Part shown: one piece after another, positions 32,401 to 39,097 of the stretch
How the letters are laid out: each line of letters starts with the position of its first letter
Numbering within the stretch: the stretch's first letter is position 1
Origin: a virus
Virus record (IMG/VR): IMGVR_UViG_3300047564_003831
Span: 1-46,448 of that record
DNA length: 46,448 bases
Reading direction: 5' to 3' (one strand)
Notes under the pieces: generated by a model
What the model was told of the DNA's origin: nothing
The model's database searches: none
What the model saw: only the letters and a program-made list of their open reading frames with translations
Position numbers and translations under genes: made by a program

Positions 32401-35400
32401 GAAATAATTCCGCCAGATCCAGAAGGTACTATCTCAATAGTTGGTGGTAATGTATAACCAGACCCTGGATTTATGATTGTAAATCCAGTAACTTCACCAT
32501 TCTCTATATTTGCTTCAACTACCGCATCTTTACCATTTCCGATAATCTTTACACTTGGTTTTGTATAGTAATTTTTACCTCTCTTAACCAATACAACAGA
32601 AGCAACCTTGCCGGAAGCTACGTAAACAGAAGCTTCTGCACCACTACCAGAATCAAGTGTAACCTTTGGAGCAATATCAAAAGTTTCTGTAATTGTTTCA
32701 AATGAATCAATCAAGAAGAAATTATCTTTGTAGTAATTGGTGAATGAGGTTAACTGACCTCTCATTTCAACAATTTTTACTCCATTGATGCTATATGGAA
32801 TAACAATATCTGGAGATTCAAGTTTACCACCACCGATAATTCTTATGGTAGGAGCTTCTACATATCCATTACCAGAATTTCTGACAATAATATTATCAAT
32901 TGCTCCAGTATCTTCATTATAACTCAAATCAAATTCTGCTTGCTGGAAGTCAGCTGGATTAACTACATCTCCAATCAATCCGAATGAAAAATTACCAAGA
33001 TCATTGATGTATTGAAGATCAATTGCATTTGATCCAATAATTGAATCACTTTCAGATGTATGCAGTGAATAAACTATTTCAGTACTTGATACTTCACTTA
33101 CTTTGCGAATATAGTACTGATTGTTATTTGTTAGTTTTGGAATAACATTCTGTAGAACATTATTGTAAGTTACCTTATCTGCAGTTTCAAATTTTGGATC
33201 ATCCTGAGAATATGTAATTGTAAATGTGTCGTTTAAGAGATTAATCGCAGACTTTAATACAGTGGATACTTTTCTTGGATTGTTATTTACTACTTCAATT
33301 ACTGGTTTTGTGGTGAATCCAACCAACTCTCCAGATGTTTGCCAAAACTCTGCTAGTTTGTTAAAATCAATATAAGTGAATTTTGAAGATAGTCTGATTA
33401 AAGATCTTTGGTTTGTTGCTTCAATTTGTGTTCCATTCTTTGTGATAACAAATGAAGGGAATTTATTGAAATCAAACCCACCGAATTGATTGATTGGGAC
33501 TTCATAATTACCACCATCACCAATTACAAAATTATTAATATAACCATAGCTTATGGTTGAACCCTTATACGAGTTTATCTGAATTGCATCTGCATTAATA
33601 CCAATTGCTTGCTTCGTTGGTACTTTATTTGTAATTACTCTTGCAGTATCTAGTAGAGTGGATTTTTTATATCTTGAAATTAACTTTTGATTGGTGAATG
33701 ATACTTTTTTAAGATCTGCATCATTCAATGTTACTTGAGAAAGATCTACAATTTCATTCCACCAACGAGGAATAGCACTAGTTGGTACATATACATACTC
33801 ATCATAATCGTATGTTGAGTTAAATCCAACAAAAGATTTGTGTGATGGTAGTCTGTTATCGGTTACAATATTTCCAGTTCTATTGAAATTTGAAGAAAGA
33901 ACAATAGCAAGTCTGTCAGAAATTTCTTTTGTTGTAAAATAATAGTTCTGAGTATTAGGTGACTTTAGATCAGCAAAAGTATATTGTTGTTTTGTGTGTA
34001 ACGAACCACCCTCAACTATGACAACATCTCCAGTCATAGCTAAAAGTTCAAATACAACATCTTCAATTAGATTACTTGAAGATTTGACATATGGAGCATG
34101 TTGGAACAGATTTGAACCTTCGTATTGCCAACTAACTGGTTCTGGATTTCCGTCAGCATAAGATCCATCTCTCTCAATACCAGAGGTATGCTTAGGACCG
34201 TTTAGTGTTCCAGTGATACCAGAGTTTACTGCTCTGTATAGATTATTTTTGTAATATCTAAATTCTCCCTCTTTGATTTCTTCATTGATCTGCCACTTGA
34301 CGGTATATCTTTGTCTACCCCATGATAGAACTCTTACACCAGCGTCAATAGTAGTTGAAGTTCCACTGTAATAGAACGAACAATCAAAAAACTGATTGAT
34401 TGATCTATGTACATAGTGGATTAACACACCATTTACAGAAAGGATACCATTTGTTACTGGGAATCTGCTAGCATCATCAACCGTGATTACAAAATTGTTT
34501 CCGAGATTTGTCTCAGATCTAATAATTTTTGTGCTTGGTGGGAGATAAAGATAATTGATATCAGAATTTGATGAAACCTCAAACTCATAAGTTTCATCTT
34601 GTAGAGAAATGATATTATCAACTTCAATATTTACACCATTGACTCCAAATAATGGATCTGGATCTTGGACAATATCAAGTACAGTTGGTAATTCACCATA
34701 AACAGACAATTGACCACTTATTAGTTTGCACTTTATAACTTTCTTCTCAACCAATAGTGAGTTGGAAGTCTTAAATGTGTATTCTCTTGGGAATTCAATA
34801 TTCTGCTCTTCTGGAATTGTTTCAACTCCACTTCTGATTGAAGTTGTTCCGATGAATGCTCTAGAGATAGTTGCTCTTGGTGATTCTCCACCAACACCGA
34901 TGATTTCATCATCAGAAGAAAAATAACCAACAACATCATATAGAACTAGTTCATTTCTATACGCATCCCAATAATCAACTCTTCCATAACCAGTACCAGA
35001 TGTATTGTAAATTCTTTGATCTTGGAAGAAAGATCTTACACGAACTCTTGATTTGATAGGTCCAATATAACCCTCCCCAGAATCAACTACCTCAATAGAA
35101 GTAATAGATCCGTTATTGTCAATACCAGTTACTTTTATAACGGCAGTATCGTTTGGTCTCAATCCGTTTTGAATTTCACCAGAACCACTACCAAGTACAT
35201 CAATAATTGGAGAGTTGATGAACTCATTCGTAGATGGATCTCTACGGTTATCATATCCAGATCCACCAGAGACAATTTCTGGTGCTGGTTCTTTAGGAAT
35301 ATACTTATTGTAATTATTGATCTTTAACTTCGCGCCCGATCCTCTTGGATTGAGTAAAATATTATACTTTTTATCATTGAATAGAATCTTAAAGATGATT

Positions 35401-36020
35401 CTGTGACCATTCAGACTTCCCTTTGCTGAATAGAAGGACTTGATATTTTTTAAGAACTGAGTATAGTCAAGATCCTCAACAACATTTTCAGTGATTAATG
35501 GAGCAATTTCAGACTTGATTCTGCTGAAAAACTCATTTGCATATGCAAAAGAAATGTTGACTACAGATGACCCATTTCTATGTTCTTCTGCTTTGCTACT
35601 AGTTAATACAACTTCCGATCTAGGAACACTTTTTAATACAAGAGCTGAAGTCCCCCTTACACAGTCAACAAATTTGTTTCCATCAATTCTCTTATAAAAA
35701 ATGATTTCATTGTTGATTTGAATGTAACCATTTTCAAATGGGAATCCAACAGTACTTTCAACCTCAATAGTAGTTGAGTCAGAGAGTAAGTTTCCAATCA
35801 ATTTGGTCTCTTCAACCAGTTGATTTGGTCTATAGTAACCAATATTATAATAATCAATTAAATTTGTAGCAATATCAAGTGGTTGATACTTATTTTCTAG
35901 AGATTCGTAATATGAAGAAAGAAACTCTAAAAATTTAGGATTATTTTGTTGAACAAAAAAAGGAAACTGATTCTCAATTAAATTTGAGATATTGGACTTC
36001 TTCTCTTCTAGGTATCTCAT
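20400..36020 (-). CDS. Giant gp7-position baseplate protein with an embedded alpha/beta hydrolase
   Basis: About 5,206 residues from the ATG at 36020, which overlaps the gp6 stop as ATGA (an upstream TTG start is less likely). The N-terminus (NQFPFFVQQNNPKFLEFLSS) is typical of large cyanophage wedge proteins. By position between gp6 and gp8 it corresponds to T4 gp7, but it is about five times longer. Residues about 240-1900 contain several GxGY beta modules. About 2580-4360 carry many repeats of the NGVYQ..TDY..ITF type. A hydrolase-like domain covers about 4500-4780: LYHG oxyanion-type strand, GHSQGG with Ser4632, Asp4717 in SLDDTT, His4759 in GGHAAF. It is flanked by more GxGY modules. Repeats resume to the end (CAIGHKQNDRVYSDGYL). 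Substrate unknown; an esterase or depolymerase acting on cell-surface polymer is an inference. Confidence 0.88.
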   Translation of the reverse strand: MRYLEEKKSNISNLIENQFPFFVQQNNPKFLEFLSSYYESLENKYQPLDIATNLIDYYNIGYYRPNQLVEETKLIGNLLSDSTTIEVESTVGFPFENGYIQINNEIIFYKRIDGNKFVDCVRGTSALVLKSVPRSEVVLTSSKAEEHRNGSSVVNISFAYANEFFSRIKSEIAPLITENVVEDLDYTQFLKNIKSFYSAKGSLNGHRIIFKILFNDKKYNILLNPRGSGAKLKINNYNKYIPKEPAPEIVSGGSGYDNRRDPSTNEFINSPIIDVLGSGSGEIQNGLRPNDTAVIKVTGIDNNGSITSIEVVDSGEGYIGPIKSRVRVRSFFQDQRIYNTSGTGYGRVDYWDAYRNELVLYDVVGYFSSDDEIIGVGGESPRATISRAFIGTTSIRSGVETIPEEQNIEFPREYTFKTSNSLLVEKKVIKCKLISGQLSVYGELPTVLDIVQDPDPLFGVNGVNIEVDNIISLQDETYEFEVSSNSDINYLYLPPSTKIIRSETNLGNNFVITVDDASRFPVTNGILSVNGVLIHYVHRSINQFFDCSFYYSGTSTTIDAGVRVLSWGRQRYTVKWQINEEIKEGEFRYYKNNLYRAVNSGITGTLNGPKHTSGIERDGSYADGNPEPVSWQYEGSNLFQHAPYVKSSSNLIEDVVFELLAMTGDVVIVEGGSLHTKQQYTFADLKSPNTQNYYFTTKEISDRLAIVLSSNFNRTGNIVTDNRLPSHKSFVGFNSTYDYDEYVYVPTSAIPRWWNEIVDLSQVTLNDADLKKVSFTNQKLISRYKKSTLLDTARVITNKVPTKQAIGINADAIQINSYKGSTISYGYINNFVIGDGGNYEVPINQFGGFDFNKFPSFVITKNGTQIEATNQRSLIRLSSKFTYIDFNKLAEFWQTSGELVGFTTKPVIEVVNNNPRKVSTVLKSAINLLNDTFTITYSQDDPKFETADKVTYNNVLQNVIPKLTNNNQYYIRKVSEVSSTEIVYSLHTSESDSIIGSNAIDLQYINDLGNFSFGLIGDVVNPADFQQAEFDLSYNEDTGAIDNIIVRNSGNGYVEAPTIRIIGGGKLESPDIVIPYSINGVKIVEMRGQLTSFTNYYKDNFFLIDSFETITETFDIAPKVTLDSGSGAEASVYVASGKVASVVLVKRGKNYYTKPSVKIIGNGKDAVVEANIENGEVTGFTIINPGSGYTLPPTIEIVPSGSGGIISARLNEWTFNMVERLNKIGRVDSFGGYVYNESDYDTSNPDSNNVLKLQTIDPETDLPPSLDDRQYVLLSTSDKLLAKYTIEQRYGYLQVQYPNETLSYQTQQDIDNVLSKNVHSPVICVSYDGVPVYGKMCHSVRFDGTSPLSEIKSRYKLKYNTTQTAGSVSYTVNGTTYYVNREGGPSIEDYPIGSFIEDYEFVTGLDDDLDIHNGRFCVTPEYPNGRYCYFATTQSFDSVTNEIISQTSVDYNGFPYYIGDTYSSEPDFYVNKGCRTNDKIPKAFARTFDKEVVGFEIPGVFKFDGLPENVFYPTENTNYDRTILRSTSLTPGSVDSVIIENPGRGYRVGDSVIVDNTLTFGSGFGAFVSKVSGKAISNVLVSVDRKTVTVFTNGRNGLAVGDYVYFDYTTPLNPVTINLFDSSFLPASDKLKKSDNLSVLFNEDAVNKYSDKKFYTLSLNSKYKYKFNIPNQSYTFTLDIDRNNEFFVIEEPGSADPASIIFDASKLPNILYLHIGNYIYEITTSNEYFGEYRIQEIDIDTNSFTVPVLLDPTEFETLNLFYTAKSRGASGGVAEISVSNRGYNYRKLPAVEVVSDINGGTGTGAIIQANSSTIGQIRNVGYLTPGGGFTSNDTINHYLNLPATAKIINNFEIYEVEVVERGQEYKDQLKVLVNGQENLAQLKINVQLGIVISVDVIDGGTNFETIPTIEIVSSTGTGCVLRAKIRRKQLQPGQILKGNINSQVFPVQVTAQTVNFDDLSSTLEFDESVGSFKENDLVYTDDGKKYGRIISIRRPKAYAKSNSYVTLESSRNDINGNSSEFLQKLTDSNVYQDWSYILSSSRDTKEWREQVEVNTHPSGNNLFGKKIIERRKFFFDRPEDVFKTSVIFTTNLVNDILLKVKLAPCKDQVISIPNVEDFEIGDYIFGSISEAIGEVVEKTEYSLKVALRNDIRFIIGELIITVPTEFSFGVESATSRSLAFWNGIMQEPEVSYETSFEYYDEFGDPLIVPAVGSLIPKFDLDPADELVQYKLSTGVTIFDSADLEGSESVYYPSVNGIAYDIGANFLDNTIISISGSVQNPINLQVNDNENYVKFLDTTKYNSRLFGITSESFNRLLFSGPSTGTTYTINYSVSDACQLLIFYSGVHQTQLLTDYTVTNNTVTFSEPIELSNVFGWYVDEEVECESVSIQDLLNNRITGTWRCDTKNFTQFINSSAVRTPTSLYEQRKEYLDGVISADPDNTTLYGFNTKFTYTTPEYSRSFIEVLDKFDFNGTDRAFKLTRINGNPYTPVKGEDSLMVYVDNNALDQDEYSINGDTIAFNTTYAAGSECTIIDFNSTYTADTVGIGSANLDRLDVQQDGIRRRFNLSDRGVPQYTKNVGDVFAIRNGVLQRPDNRHQSVTTNKITFNDAPQFTDSTELLWFNRQLLPLPTKNVVLDDFYCFDGERKDFPLTLDGINFYPINVHNLFVVRNGVYQKPGIDFRLGTPLDIREVPGLDSYTLDGSSIVFSEAPVETDEVTVFYSYDGLNQNLKIDPLRYFNGVETTFALTRNYISTTPTSVDHIQVYRNGVYQYSGQDYILQTTNGGPRITFTTAPLQTDDIFVTEFNTSVNFVNKTIDFVQVSPTSIQNQSNELITSTDELLIYSSGVLVSDGWSVNYGTQTVTFDEEFDLTSAVRIFVVRNSAGQLDKFYKFDGIQTTFPITKDVVSRTPYSVNHIQVYRNGLYQYSGTDYSVETTNGGPRITFTSAPTPTDNIFITNFNSTSDFTDATNVFTQISPTEFQYPSTVGSDFLLIFKDGIVQLPGAYSYNQVNNVLTFVEPITQPNTLRIYIIGNQVRELDRFYVLDGVNPTFPLTYFYNPVNIPSANNILVYRNGVYQYSTLDYNISTNSKGSQFITFTTAPTSTDDIFICQVSDASNFEDITNDFVQDNVTTLGNITTLDSSKTLLIYKQGILQNRNSYTYDYNTDKLQFTESFVLNSSVRIFAVDKTVYSQSTTPSGFIEKYFEVDGSTTAFPLTLNNSSYIWTEGVSGNIQVHRNGVFQQTGFTTSNVNGGPRIVFSDAPVATESIFVTSFAEGEFVKIQTGLVETSAQVITYTGAIDISVGEVLIFREGILQNKDTYTKNGNVFTFTENVSVSGLAFYHIPNSYRIDSPYLFDGATTTFPLTKNNQTIATNTASNSLVYRNGVYQYQGTDYTIQTTNGGTRITFTTPVNSNEQVFVQNFDITSGFENLTSDFTAVSPTVYQYTGNIGVEPIIVFVAGIMQVRDSWTYNSTTQQLVFSETPNGTVNVYQIQNCPIVVNQIITSSTVTRYQLKNGRKPHFPVSAESLFVCVDGIVQKAGESYSVEGSELVFLNDVLTSGIPLVVIDASSVNLRVLDHIESAWEIGDSKYIRTLQNYQTMDAESILLSINGIIQDPNFYSVSNNILQINDQPERGWDLIEAFDTTLSGYIRLDDLGTLRDQTSEYTEFVMTDNYWTISPSTESLVINIEGVVQSPVTSYDTTGTILRVNSPTIDFTKTEIINISSCQIRLVDVLSDLYDEYIDNSGLIHTQFIIRNSYSELVSADKAFTVYGSVVQQPDQDYVITNDGVKLFEIITEYGVNINELHVFDASKTSYELIDSLNSLVSINGENATIRLTHNYQTISGLDNERALVQVGGVVQGPNTYSIVNSTITVVSDEYEVVKVYDFRGSNLRLIDYLSEDETTPTFRLQQNYTTFTPSNLIDLFVLRDSVLQNPVDDYTAGSGYITFTSNLERNTDLFILYTHSSEEIIPITPIPFTICTTEDTYTLPYVLTEDEKSRIILYLNGVPNFHGRDFVINGNILSFLGGAFVDDGATPFIVKYVNLTFIDDLENCPDGVRTKFKLLYKGLNIRALSSADILTSRDGIIQNPDVDYTVDLEVRNGVSLAKWINFVSPLEKEHNTFFVRMYENISASLNPVSSTQFQITSQILDYDNLYVFANGNWMLPTKDYTIANNVITLQVPSVDVFAIEFTGIVKLLDEIHTPYDSTRDRFNLFLTEENFVPLATVENDTIPDETSILVIKNNRVLDPKVDYILSGDIRSQIVFDVAPTPEDIIMIKAVGSMIKLQTLTSGFNGSNKVFDLTLSGQPYYPNAEIERPRNHENQILVIKDGYIQSPVFDYYIDNNKLIFNQPVAQNTSKIVLLDYRGTADDVHVDNRLYQVKVGDTVHLDCSIDEERTFVFERTVSEILSPTVMKTTPVSQNLFSGFSGSAVYENGKVVDLITTSGGTGYVYPTALVTKGSGATAIGIANIDQYAGGKVLTSSPLVSTGSYSGTAIPIAVTHNNLPVRGALYIPNISDVSLDVIVLYHGTIVFDGITPLDAATNFLNIATDPNGLNLGNKIIFSVAYPQDAIPGWTPQAAADQFPGLDLTQFFFGDNLEYAEAALLWVKEALGAALINGGYGKTIDRIYTFGHSQGGSLVQKLNTMHEVDGVIANAPGPIDLTTRCVFSEETVDGNVTCAKLRSRYGSAITNPERYDQVSLTSYLSGMLSPILFTQSLDDTTGNSSNVPQAENLQNIVEAALDSCSDCKKVTFKYYQSGGHAAFTTNLFLQRDIRDFIEYGELEFNKVDIQFPGYNIYMPQVVVPAVRAFAYRKSQLTTSNISKATALTSDISDTAEVIPVIKTDIFPTNALQIQIDSPTGSGASFIPYVIDGYLRKLEIVSGGIGYDERYIQVSVIGGGGSGAVLEPVLDAFGTITDLIIRNPGIGYDSFRAFINSEAIEYTDKTETELIGVTRNILNYGLNPSEFPLVKNATFITVHSDSHLQVFRNGVHQTPGVDYYTSEMDSDCRKIYFATAVNLQEDNIFITHFNSADDFQDISSDFTQVNQTTIQYNGVLSSQYLMVVIDGVVQMSDSWGINTVNNTVIFDQPVNISTQQVLIYNITSPVNVLTPFVMTEDNTYTLSSSVTSAESIMVIVDGVVQEPIKSYTVSGNTITFDAIYEGSTVSVVDFSSLDYRILDDIRISRWVNTSTCAIGHKQNDRVYSDGYL
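21660..22510 (-). other. Alpha/beta-hydrolase (esterase-like) domain within the giant protein
   Basis: Minus-strand residues about 4500-4785. The order strand-HG, long helical segment (AEAALLWVKEALGAALINGG), IYTFGHSQGGSLVQKL, LFTQSLDD, then QSGGHAAF reproduces the nucleophile-acid-histidine order of the alpha/beta-hydrolase fold. The Ser codon is at 22125-22127, the first Asp codon at 21870-21872 and the His codon at 21744-21746. Cys pairs (CVFSEETVDGNVTC and CSDC) may form disulfides, as in secreted esterases. The layout resembles PHB depolymerase or feruloyl esterase type enzymes. Confidence 0.75.
25500..28290 (-). repeat. Tandem NGVYQ/TDY repeats in the giant gene
   Basis: Successive units recur about every 440-500 bases (the NGVYQ-type phrase lies near 25860, 26305, 26800, 27255 and 27717), with a shorter unit near 28000. 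Each contains a half with VYRNGVYQYSGTDY and GGPRITFT, then a half with a GI(L/V)Q phrase and a strand ending VRIF. Degenerate single halves continue to about 22950 and reappear near 20600-21050. Confidence 0.8.
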
Positions 36021-38119
36021 GAGCAAGCTGTTGGATCGGTTTCTGGTGTGAAATTATCTATTGTGCGGATGTCATTTGGATCAGTTCCGCCGGTAGGATC
36101 ATTTATGGTTGGATCTATGATTTGTGGTTCTTCAATAACTGGGAAAGTTACTGGTAGTCCACCTCCAATTCCTGGATCTGGTGGTGGAATCACAAATGTA
36201 TTTCCTTCTGGGTCTGATACTACTAGATCATTTTCAGCAGGAGGTGCTGAAGAAGTAGGATCTCCTGTAGTTGGAACTGATAATATCTCATCAACTGGTA
36301 ATGTATTATTATCAGGATTTAGTGAGTCATCAAGATCAGTATTGATAATGATGTCATCAACTACTAGGTTTGGAGTAGTTCCAGGACCAGAAATAATTTC
36401 TACTACATCTGGTATAACTGTAATATTTATTGGAGTCTCTTGGCACATTTCCACTGTAAAATTGAGTTCTCCAGTTGCAGGATTTACTGTGCCCACCTTA
36501 CTTTTGAGAAGTCTTCCTCCTATTGAATATAGGTTAAGATCACCTGAATAATCACAATTTCCCATCGCTCCAATGAACACTGGAGTCACATAACCAACAG
36601 CACAGAATGGTTCAGATAGAACATAAAATTCGGACTTTGTACTGGTTTTTAACTTTGTGAAAAAGTCTAGTTCATACTTTGCAAGAACACCAGTCATTGG
36701 TTGCATGGATTTCTGCAAGTAAATAAGTACGTTTACAAATTTAATAGAATTTTCAAGATCTTTAATTCTGCAAACTAGATCAGAATCTGAATACAATCCA
36801 CCAAACGAATTGAAATCAGGATCCTTAACGTAATTTAAAATTTCTCCATTTACAAGAGAAGTAATATCAGAAATAGTTTTTCTAGTTGTAGTTTGATCAT
36901 ATACAACGATAGGTCTGATACGGATATCAAGTACGTCTGGATCTACAATTTTTGCAGTGATTGAACCAACCTGATACTTCTTAAGTTCTCTGGAGATTCT
37001 ATTTTTTTCACTTTGACTTGTTCTTTCTCCAACAATTGGTTTAATTGCAATATATACTTCTCCAAATCTAGGTGGTTTTAATGATTCTCCACCAATAACA
37101 TTGACCAAATCTGCGTTAGAATATATTTGTCTTACAATTGCCTCGTAGTCAGATAGTGTGACCGCTCTTTCTTGTGAAGCATAGTATCTTGGAGCAGCAT
37201 ATTTGATTGATCTGATGCTCTCAAATTCAGAACCTCCATCAGAAAACTCAGAAACCAATTCATATCTGATATTAGTTAATCCTATTAAATTTTCATTATT
37301 ATTAATTCTACCGAAAACAGAACCAACAAAATCAAATATTCTGATACTATTTGACTCTGCACCCGAAGAAACAACGTATTGTAGTCTGATTACCTCACCA
37401 TCTCTCAATCTTCTACCAAATACATCATCTCCGAAGATAACTTCGTACTTTTGATCCTGTACTTCTTCAACGAAGAAAATTTTACTTTCTGCAGTAACAT
37501 CAACAATTGATGTCTTTCTTACATATTCGTCTTCAATATTAGTTGTTGGATCAGAGATTACAAACGCTCTGATACTTTCTGCGTCAACAAAACTATTTGG
37601 AATGAAGAATCTTTGGTGTTCGTTTGAAGTATCTACCGTGTATGTAATTGAAAAGTCAGAACCTTCTACCAATTCAACGTTAGGGAATACTACGCTGTTC
37701 TTTCCTCTAACATCTAACTCTAAAGGATCTCTAAGGATAAACTTAAAATTCTTACCATTAGCAGATGCAGCTAACAGAGTTCCTGGTGCTACCTTAATAC
37801 TATCGTAATTTTGAGTATTTTCAACAATCAGATTAAAATATACTCTTGAAGAAGTATATGAACTTGGATTATAACCGAGTCTTTTTGCAATTGAAACAAT
37901 ATTATCACGTAAAACTGCGGTATCTAAGTTTAGTTCATTTGCCGCCATATTAACGTTGTATGACGTATACAACGTATTATAAGCTAAAATATCAACCAGC
38001 ATAGACAGGTTTGATCCTTCAAAGTCATAATCTTTGAAGTCTGTCTTTGTTTTAATAAAAGTTTTTATTGAACTCTTTAACTGCTCAAATTCTAAAGCAG
38101 ATACTACTGGTAATTCCAT
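36017..38119 (-). CDS. 6: Baseplate wedge subunit gp6 with acidic Pro-rich tail
   Basis: 700 residues (T4 gp6 is 660). The N-terminus (FEQLKSSIKTFIKTKTDFKD, GSNLSMLVDILAYNTLYTSY, NMAANELNLDTAVLRDNIVS) and RYYASQERAVTLSDYEAIVR near residue 315 are hallmark gp6/J-like baseplate features. The family forms the wedge ring around the hub. The last 130 residues are unusual: low complexity, rich in Asp, Pro, Thr and Gly (for example PPPDPGIGGGLP), ending in Cys-Ser. The start lies five bases after the gp25 stop. Confidence 0.94.
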   Translation of the reverse strand: MELPVVSALEFEQLKSSIKTFIKTKTDFKDYDFEGSNLSMLVDILAYNTLYTSYNVNMAANELNLDTAVLRDNIVSIAKRLGYNPSSYTSSRVYFNLIVENTQNYDSIKVAPGTLLAASANGKNFKFILRDPLELDVRGKNSVVFPNVELVEGSDFSITYTVDTSNEHQRFFIPNSFVDAESIRAFVISDPTTNIEDEYVRKTSIVDVTAESKIFFVEEVQDQKYEVIFGDDVFGRRLRDGEVIRLQYVVSSGAESNSIRIFDFVGSVFGRINNNENLIGLTNIRYELVSEFSDGGSEFESIRSIKYAAPRYYASQERAVTLSDYEAIVRQIYSNADLVNVIGGESLKPPRFGEVYIAIKPIVGERTSQSEKNRISRELKKYQVGSITAKIVDPDVLDIRIRPIVVYDQTTTRKTISDITSLVNGEILNYVKDPDFNSFGGLYSDSDLVCRIKDLENSIKFVNVLIYLQKSMQPMTGVLAKYELDFFTKLKTSTKSEFYVLSEPFCAVGYVTPVFIGAMGNCDYSGDLNLYSIGGRLLKSKVGTVNPATGELNFTVEMCQETPINITVIPDVVEIISGPGTTPNLVVDDIIINTDLDDSLNPDNNTLPVDEILSVPTTGDPTSSAPPAENDLVVSDPEGNTFVIPPPDPGIGGGLPVTFPVIEEPQIIDPTINDPTGGTDPNDIRTIDNFTPETDPTACS

Positions 38120-38124
38120 TTAGA

Positions 38125-38565
38125 TTAACTTTCTCTGATGAGAATAAAGGATAGATTCTGAACTTCTGGTGGAAGTCCTACAATTAAATACTCAATTGTT
38201 ACTTCAAATTCATTAGTATCGTCAACTGCCTCCACATCAATTCTTTCTAATTGAATTCTGGGTTCATTTTGTATTAAAATTCTTTCAATTTCTTCAATTA
38301 AACTGTTTGCAGCAACCTCTGGACCAAGTTCAAATAAGAATGAAGTAGTATTTGTACCTAATAGTGGTCTAAAAGGTCTCTCGTTTACTTGGGTAAGAAC
38401 CAAGTTTTTTACTGACTGTTTAATTGATTCCTCGTTTTTGAGTACTACAATGTCATTTGTTATTGGATTTCTAGTAAAATTAAAGCTAAGATCCTTAAAA
38501 GATCTGGAAATCTTTCCAAGAAATTCTGAGGTTAAAGCTCTTTTTGTAGAGACGGATCCTAACAT
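38125..38565 (-). CDS. 25: Baseplate wedge subunit gp25
   Basis: 146 residues, near the T4 gp25 length (132). It contains IKQSVKNLVLTQVNERPFRP (the LLTxxGERxxxP region), LGTNTTSFLFELGPE and an NEPRIQLERIDVEA segment. These are the characteristic gp25/GPW lysozyme-like baseplate fold residues. In T4 it is the core of the wedge-hub contact and nucleates sheath assembly. It is followed immediately by gp6, which it contacts in the baseplate. Confidence 0.94.
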   Translation of the reverse strand: MLGSVSTKRALTSEFLGKISRSFKDLSFNFTRNPITNDIVVLKNEESIKQSVKNLVLTQVNERPFRPLLGTNTTSFLFELGPEVAANSLIEEIERILIQNEPRIQLERIDVEAVDDTNEFEVTIEYLIVGLPPEVQNLSFILIRES

Positions 38566-38594
38566 TAGTTATTTTAATAATTTTACCTTATATA

Positions 38595-38789
38595 TCAAGT
38601 ATCAAAACGTTCAACAAAGTCATCAAAACCATTTTTACCACCACACCATCTGCTCATTCTATCTGTTGGTGGTACTTTTTTCGCCATTTTTAAGTATTTT
38701 TCAGAAGCAGGGTCACTAATTAAAACACATGTTCCAAACTGCTCTTGCATATAGTTGTAATCATGATCAGGGATGTGAACGGTAGCCAT
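38595..38789 (-). CDS. Small protein upstream of gp25, function unknown
   Basis: 64 residues starting MATVHIPDHDYNYMQEQFGT. It has two Cys (CVLISDP and RWCGGKNGFDDFV) and an acidic end. It opens the baseplate operon after a late octamer (CATAAATA) and a GGGAGTAA ribosome-binding site. I do not recognise the family with certainty, though small proteins like this occur beside cyanophage gp25. A gp53-like wedge role is not supported by the length. Confidence 0.65.
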   Translation of the reverse strand: MATVHIPDHDYNYMQEQFGTCVLISDPASEKYLKMAKKVPPTDRMSRWCGGKNGFDDFVERFDT

Positions 38790-38849
38790 AAATTACTCCC
38801 AATTCTGTTGTTACAGAACTTTTTTGGAGGTTGCTATCTCCCACAATCC

Positions 38850-38857
38850 TATTTATG
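38850..38857 (-). promoter_or_regulatory. Late promoter CATAAATA of the baseplate operon
   Basis: The octamer lies 15 bases downstream (in transcription) of the intrinsic terminator and about 60 bases before the ATG at 38789. This marks an operon boundary. Confidence 0.55.
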
Positions 38858-38871
38858 CCACTTTTCCTCAT

Positions 38872-38894
38872 AAAAAAACCCTCCTTGCGGAGGG
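38872..38894 (-). terminator. Rho-independent terminator
   Basis: The minus strand reads CCCTCC-GCAA-GGAGGG followed directly by seven T: a six-pair GC-rich stem, stable tetraloop and U-tract. It lies eight bases after the stop of the 48-residue gene. Confidence 0.92.
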
Positions 38895-38901
38895 CGGAAG
38901 A

Positions 38902-39048
38902 TCATCCTTTTCCTTGACCACGATAACGCTTTTTGCGTCCATTTCGTGAAGAAGCTCCAAGATGTGTATTCTGACTACGACCTTGACGAGTCTTCTTAGG
39001 ATTACCAGGAACGTAACTGGTTTTATTAAAACTACCAACTTTTGCCAT
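38902..39048 (-). CDS. Very small basic protein (48 residues)
   Basis: The ATG at 39048 to the stop at 38902 gives 48 residues beginning MAKVGSFNKTSYVPGNPKK and ending RNGRKKRYRGQGKG. About a third of residues are Lys/Arg with many Gly, so it is strongly basic and probably disordered, as expected for a nucleic-acid or prohead-interior binder. It is well placed: after the PAAR gene and directly before a clear intrinsic terminator. The dense basic coding, ordered gene boundaries and terminator support it as real; function unknown. Confidence 0.75.
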   Translation of the reverse strand: MAKVGSFNKTSYVPGNPKKTRQGRSQNTHLGASSRNGRKKRYRGQGKG

Positions 39049-39097
39049 AAAACACCTATCGGTTACTTACCAAGTATACTTGAAAATACTACTGATG

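Noticed and set aside
36018-36026. TTG start of the giant gene
   Set aside because: The ATG at 36020 forms an ATGA overlap with the gp6 stop, the usual phage arrangement.
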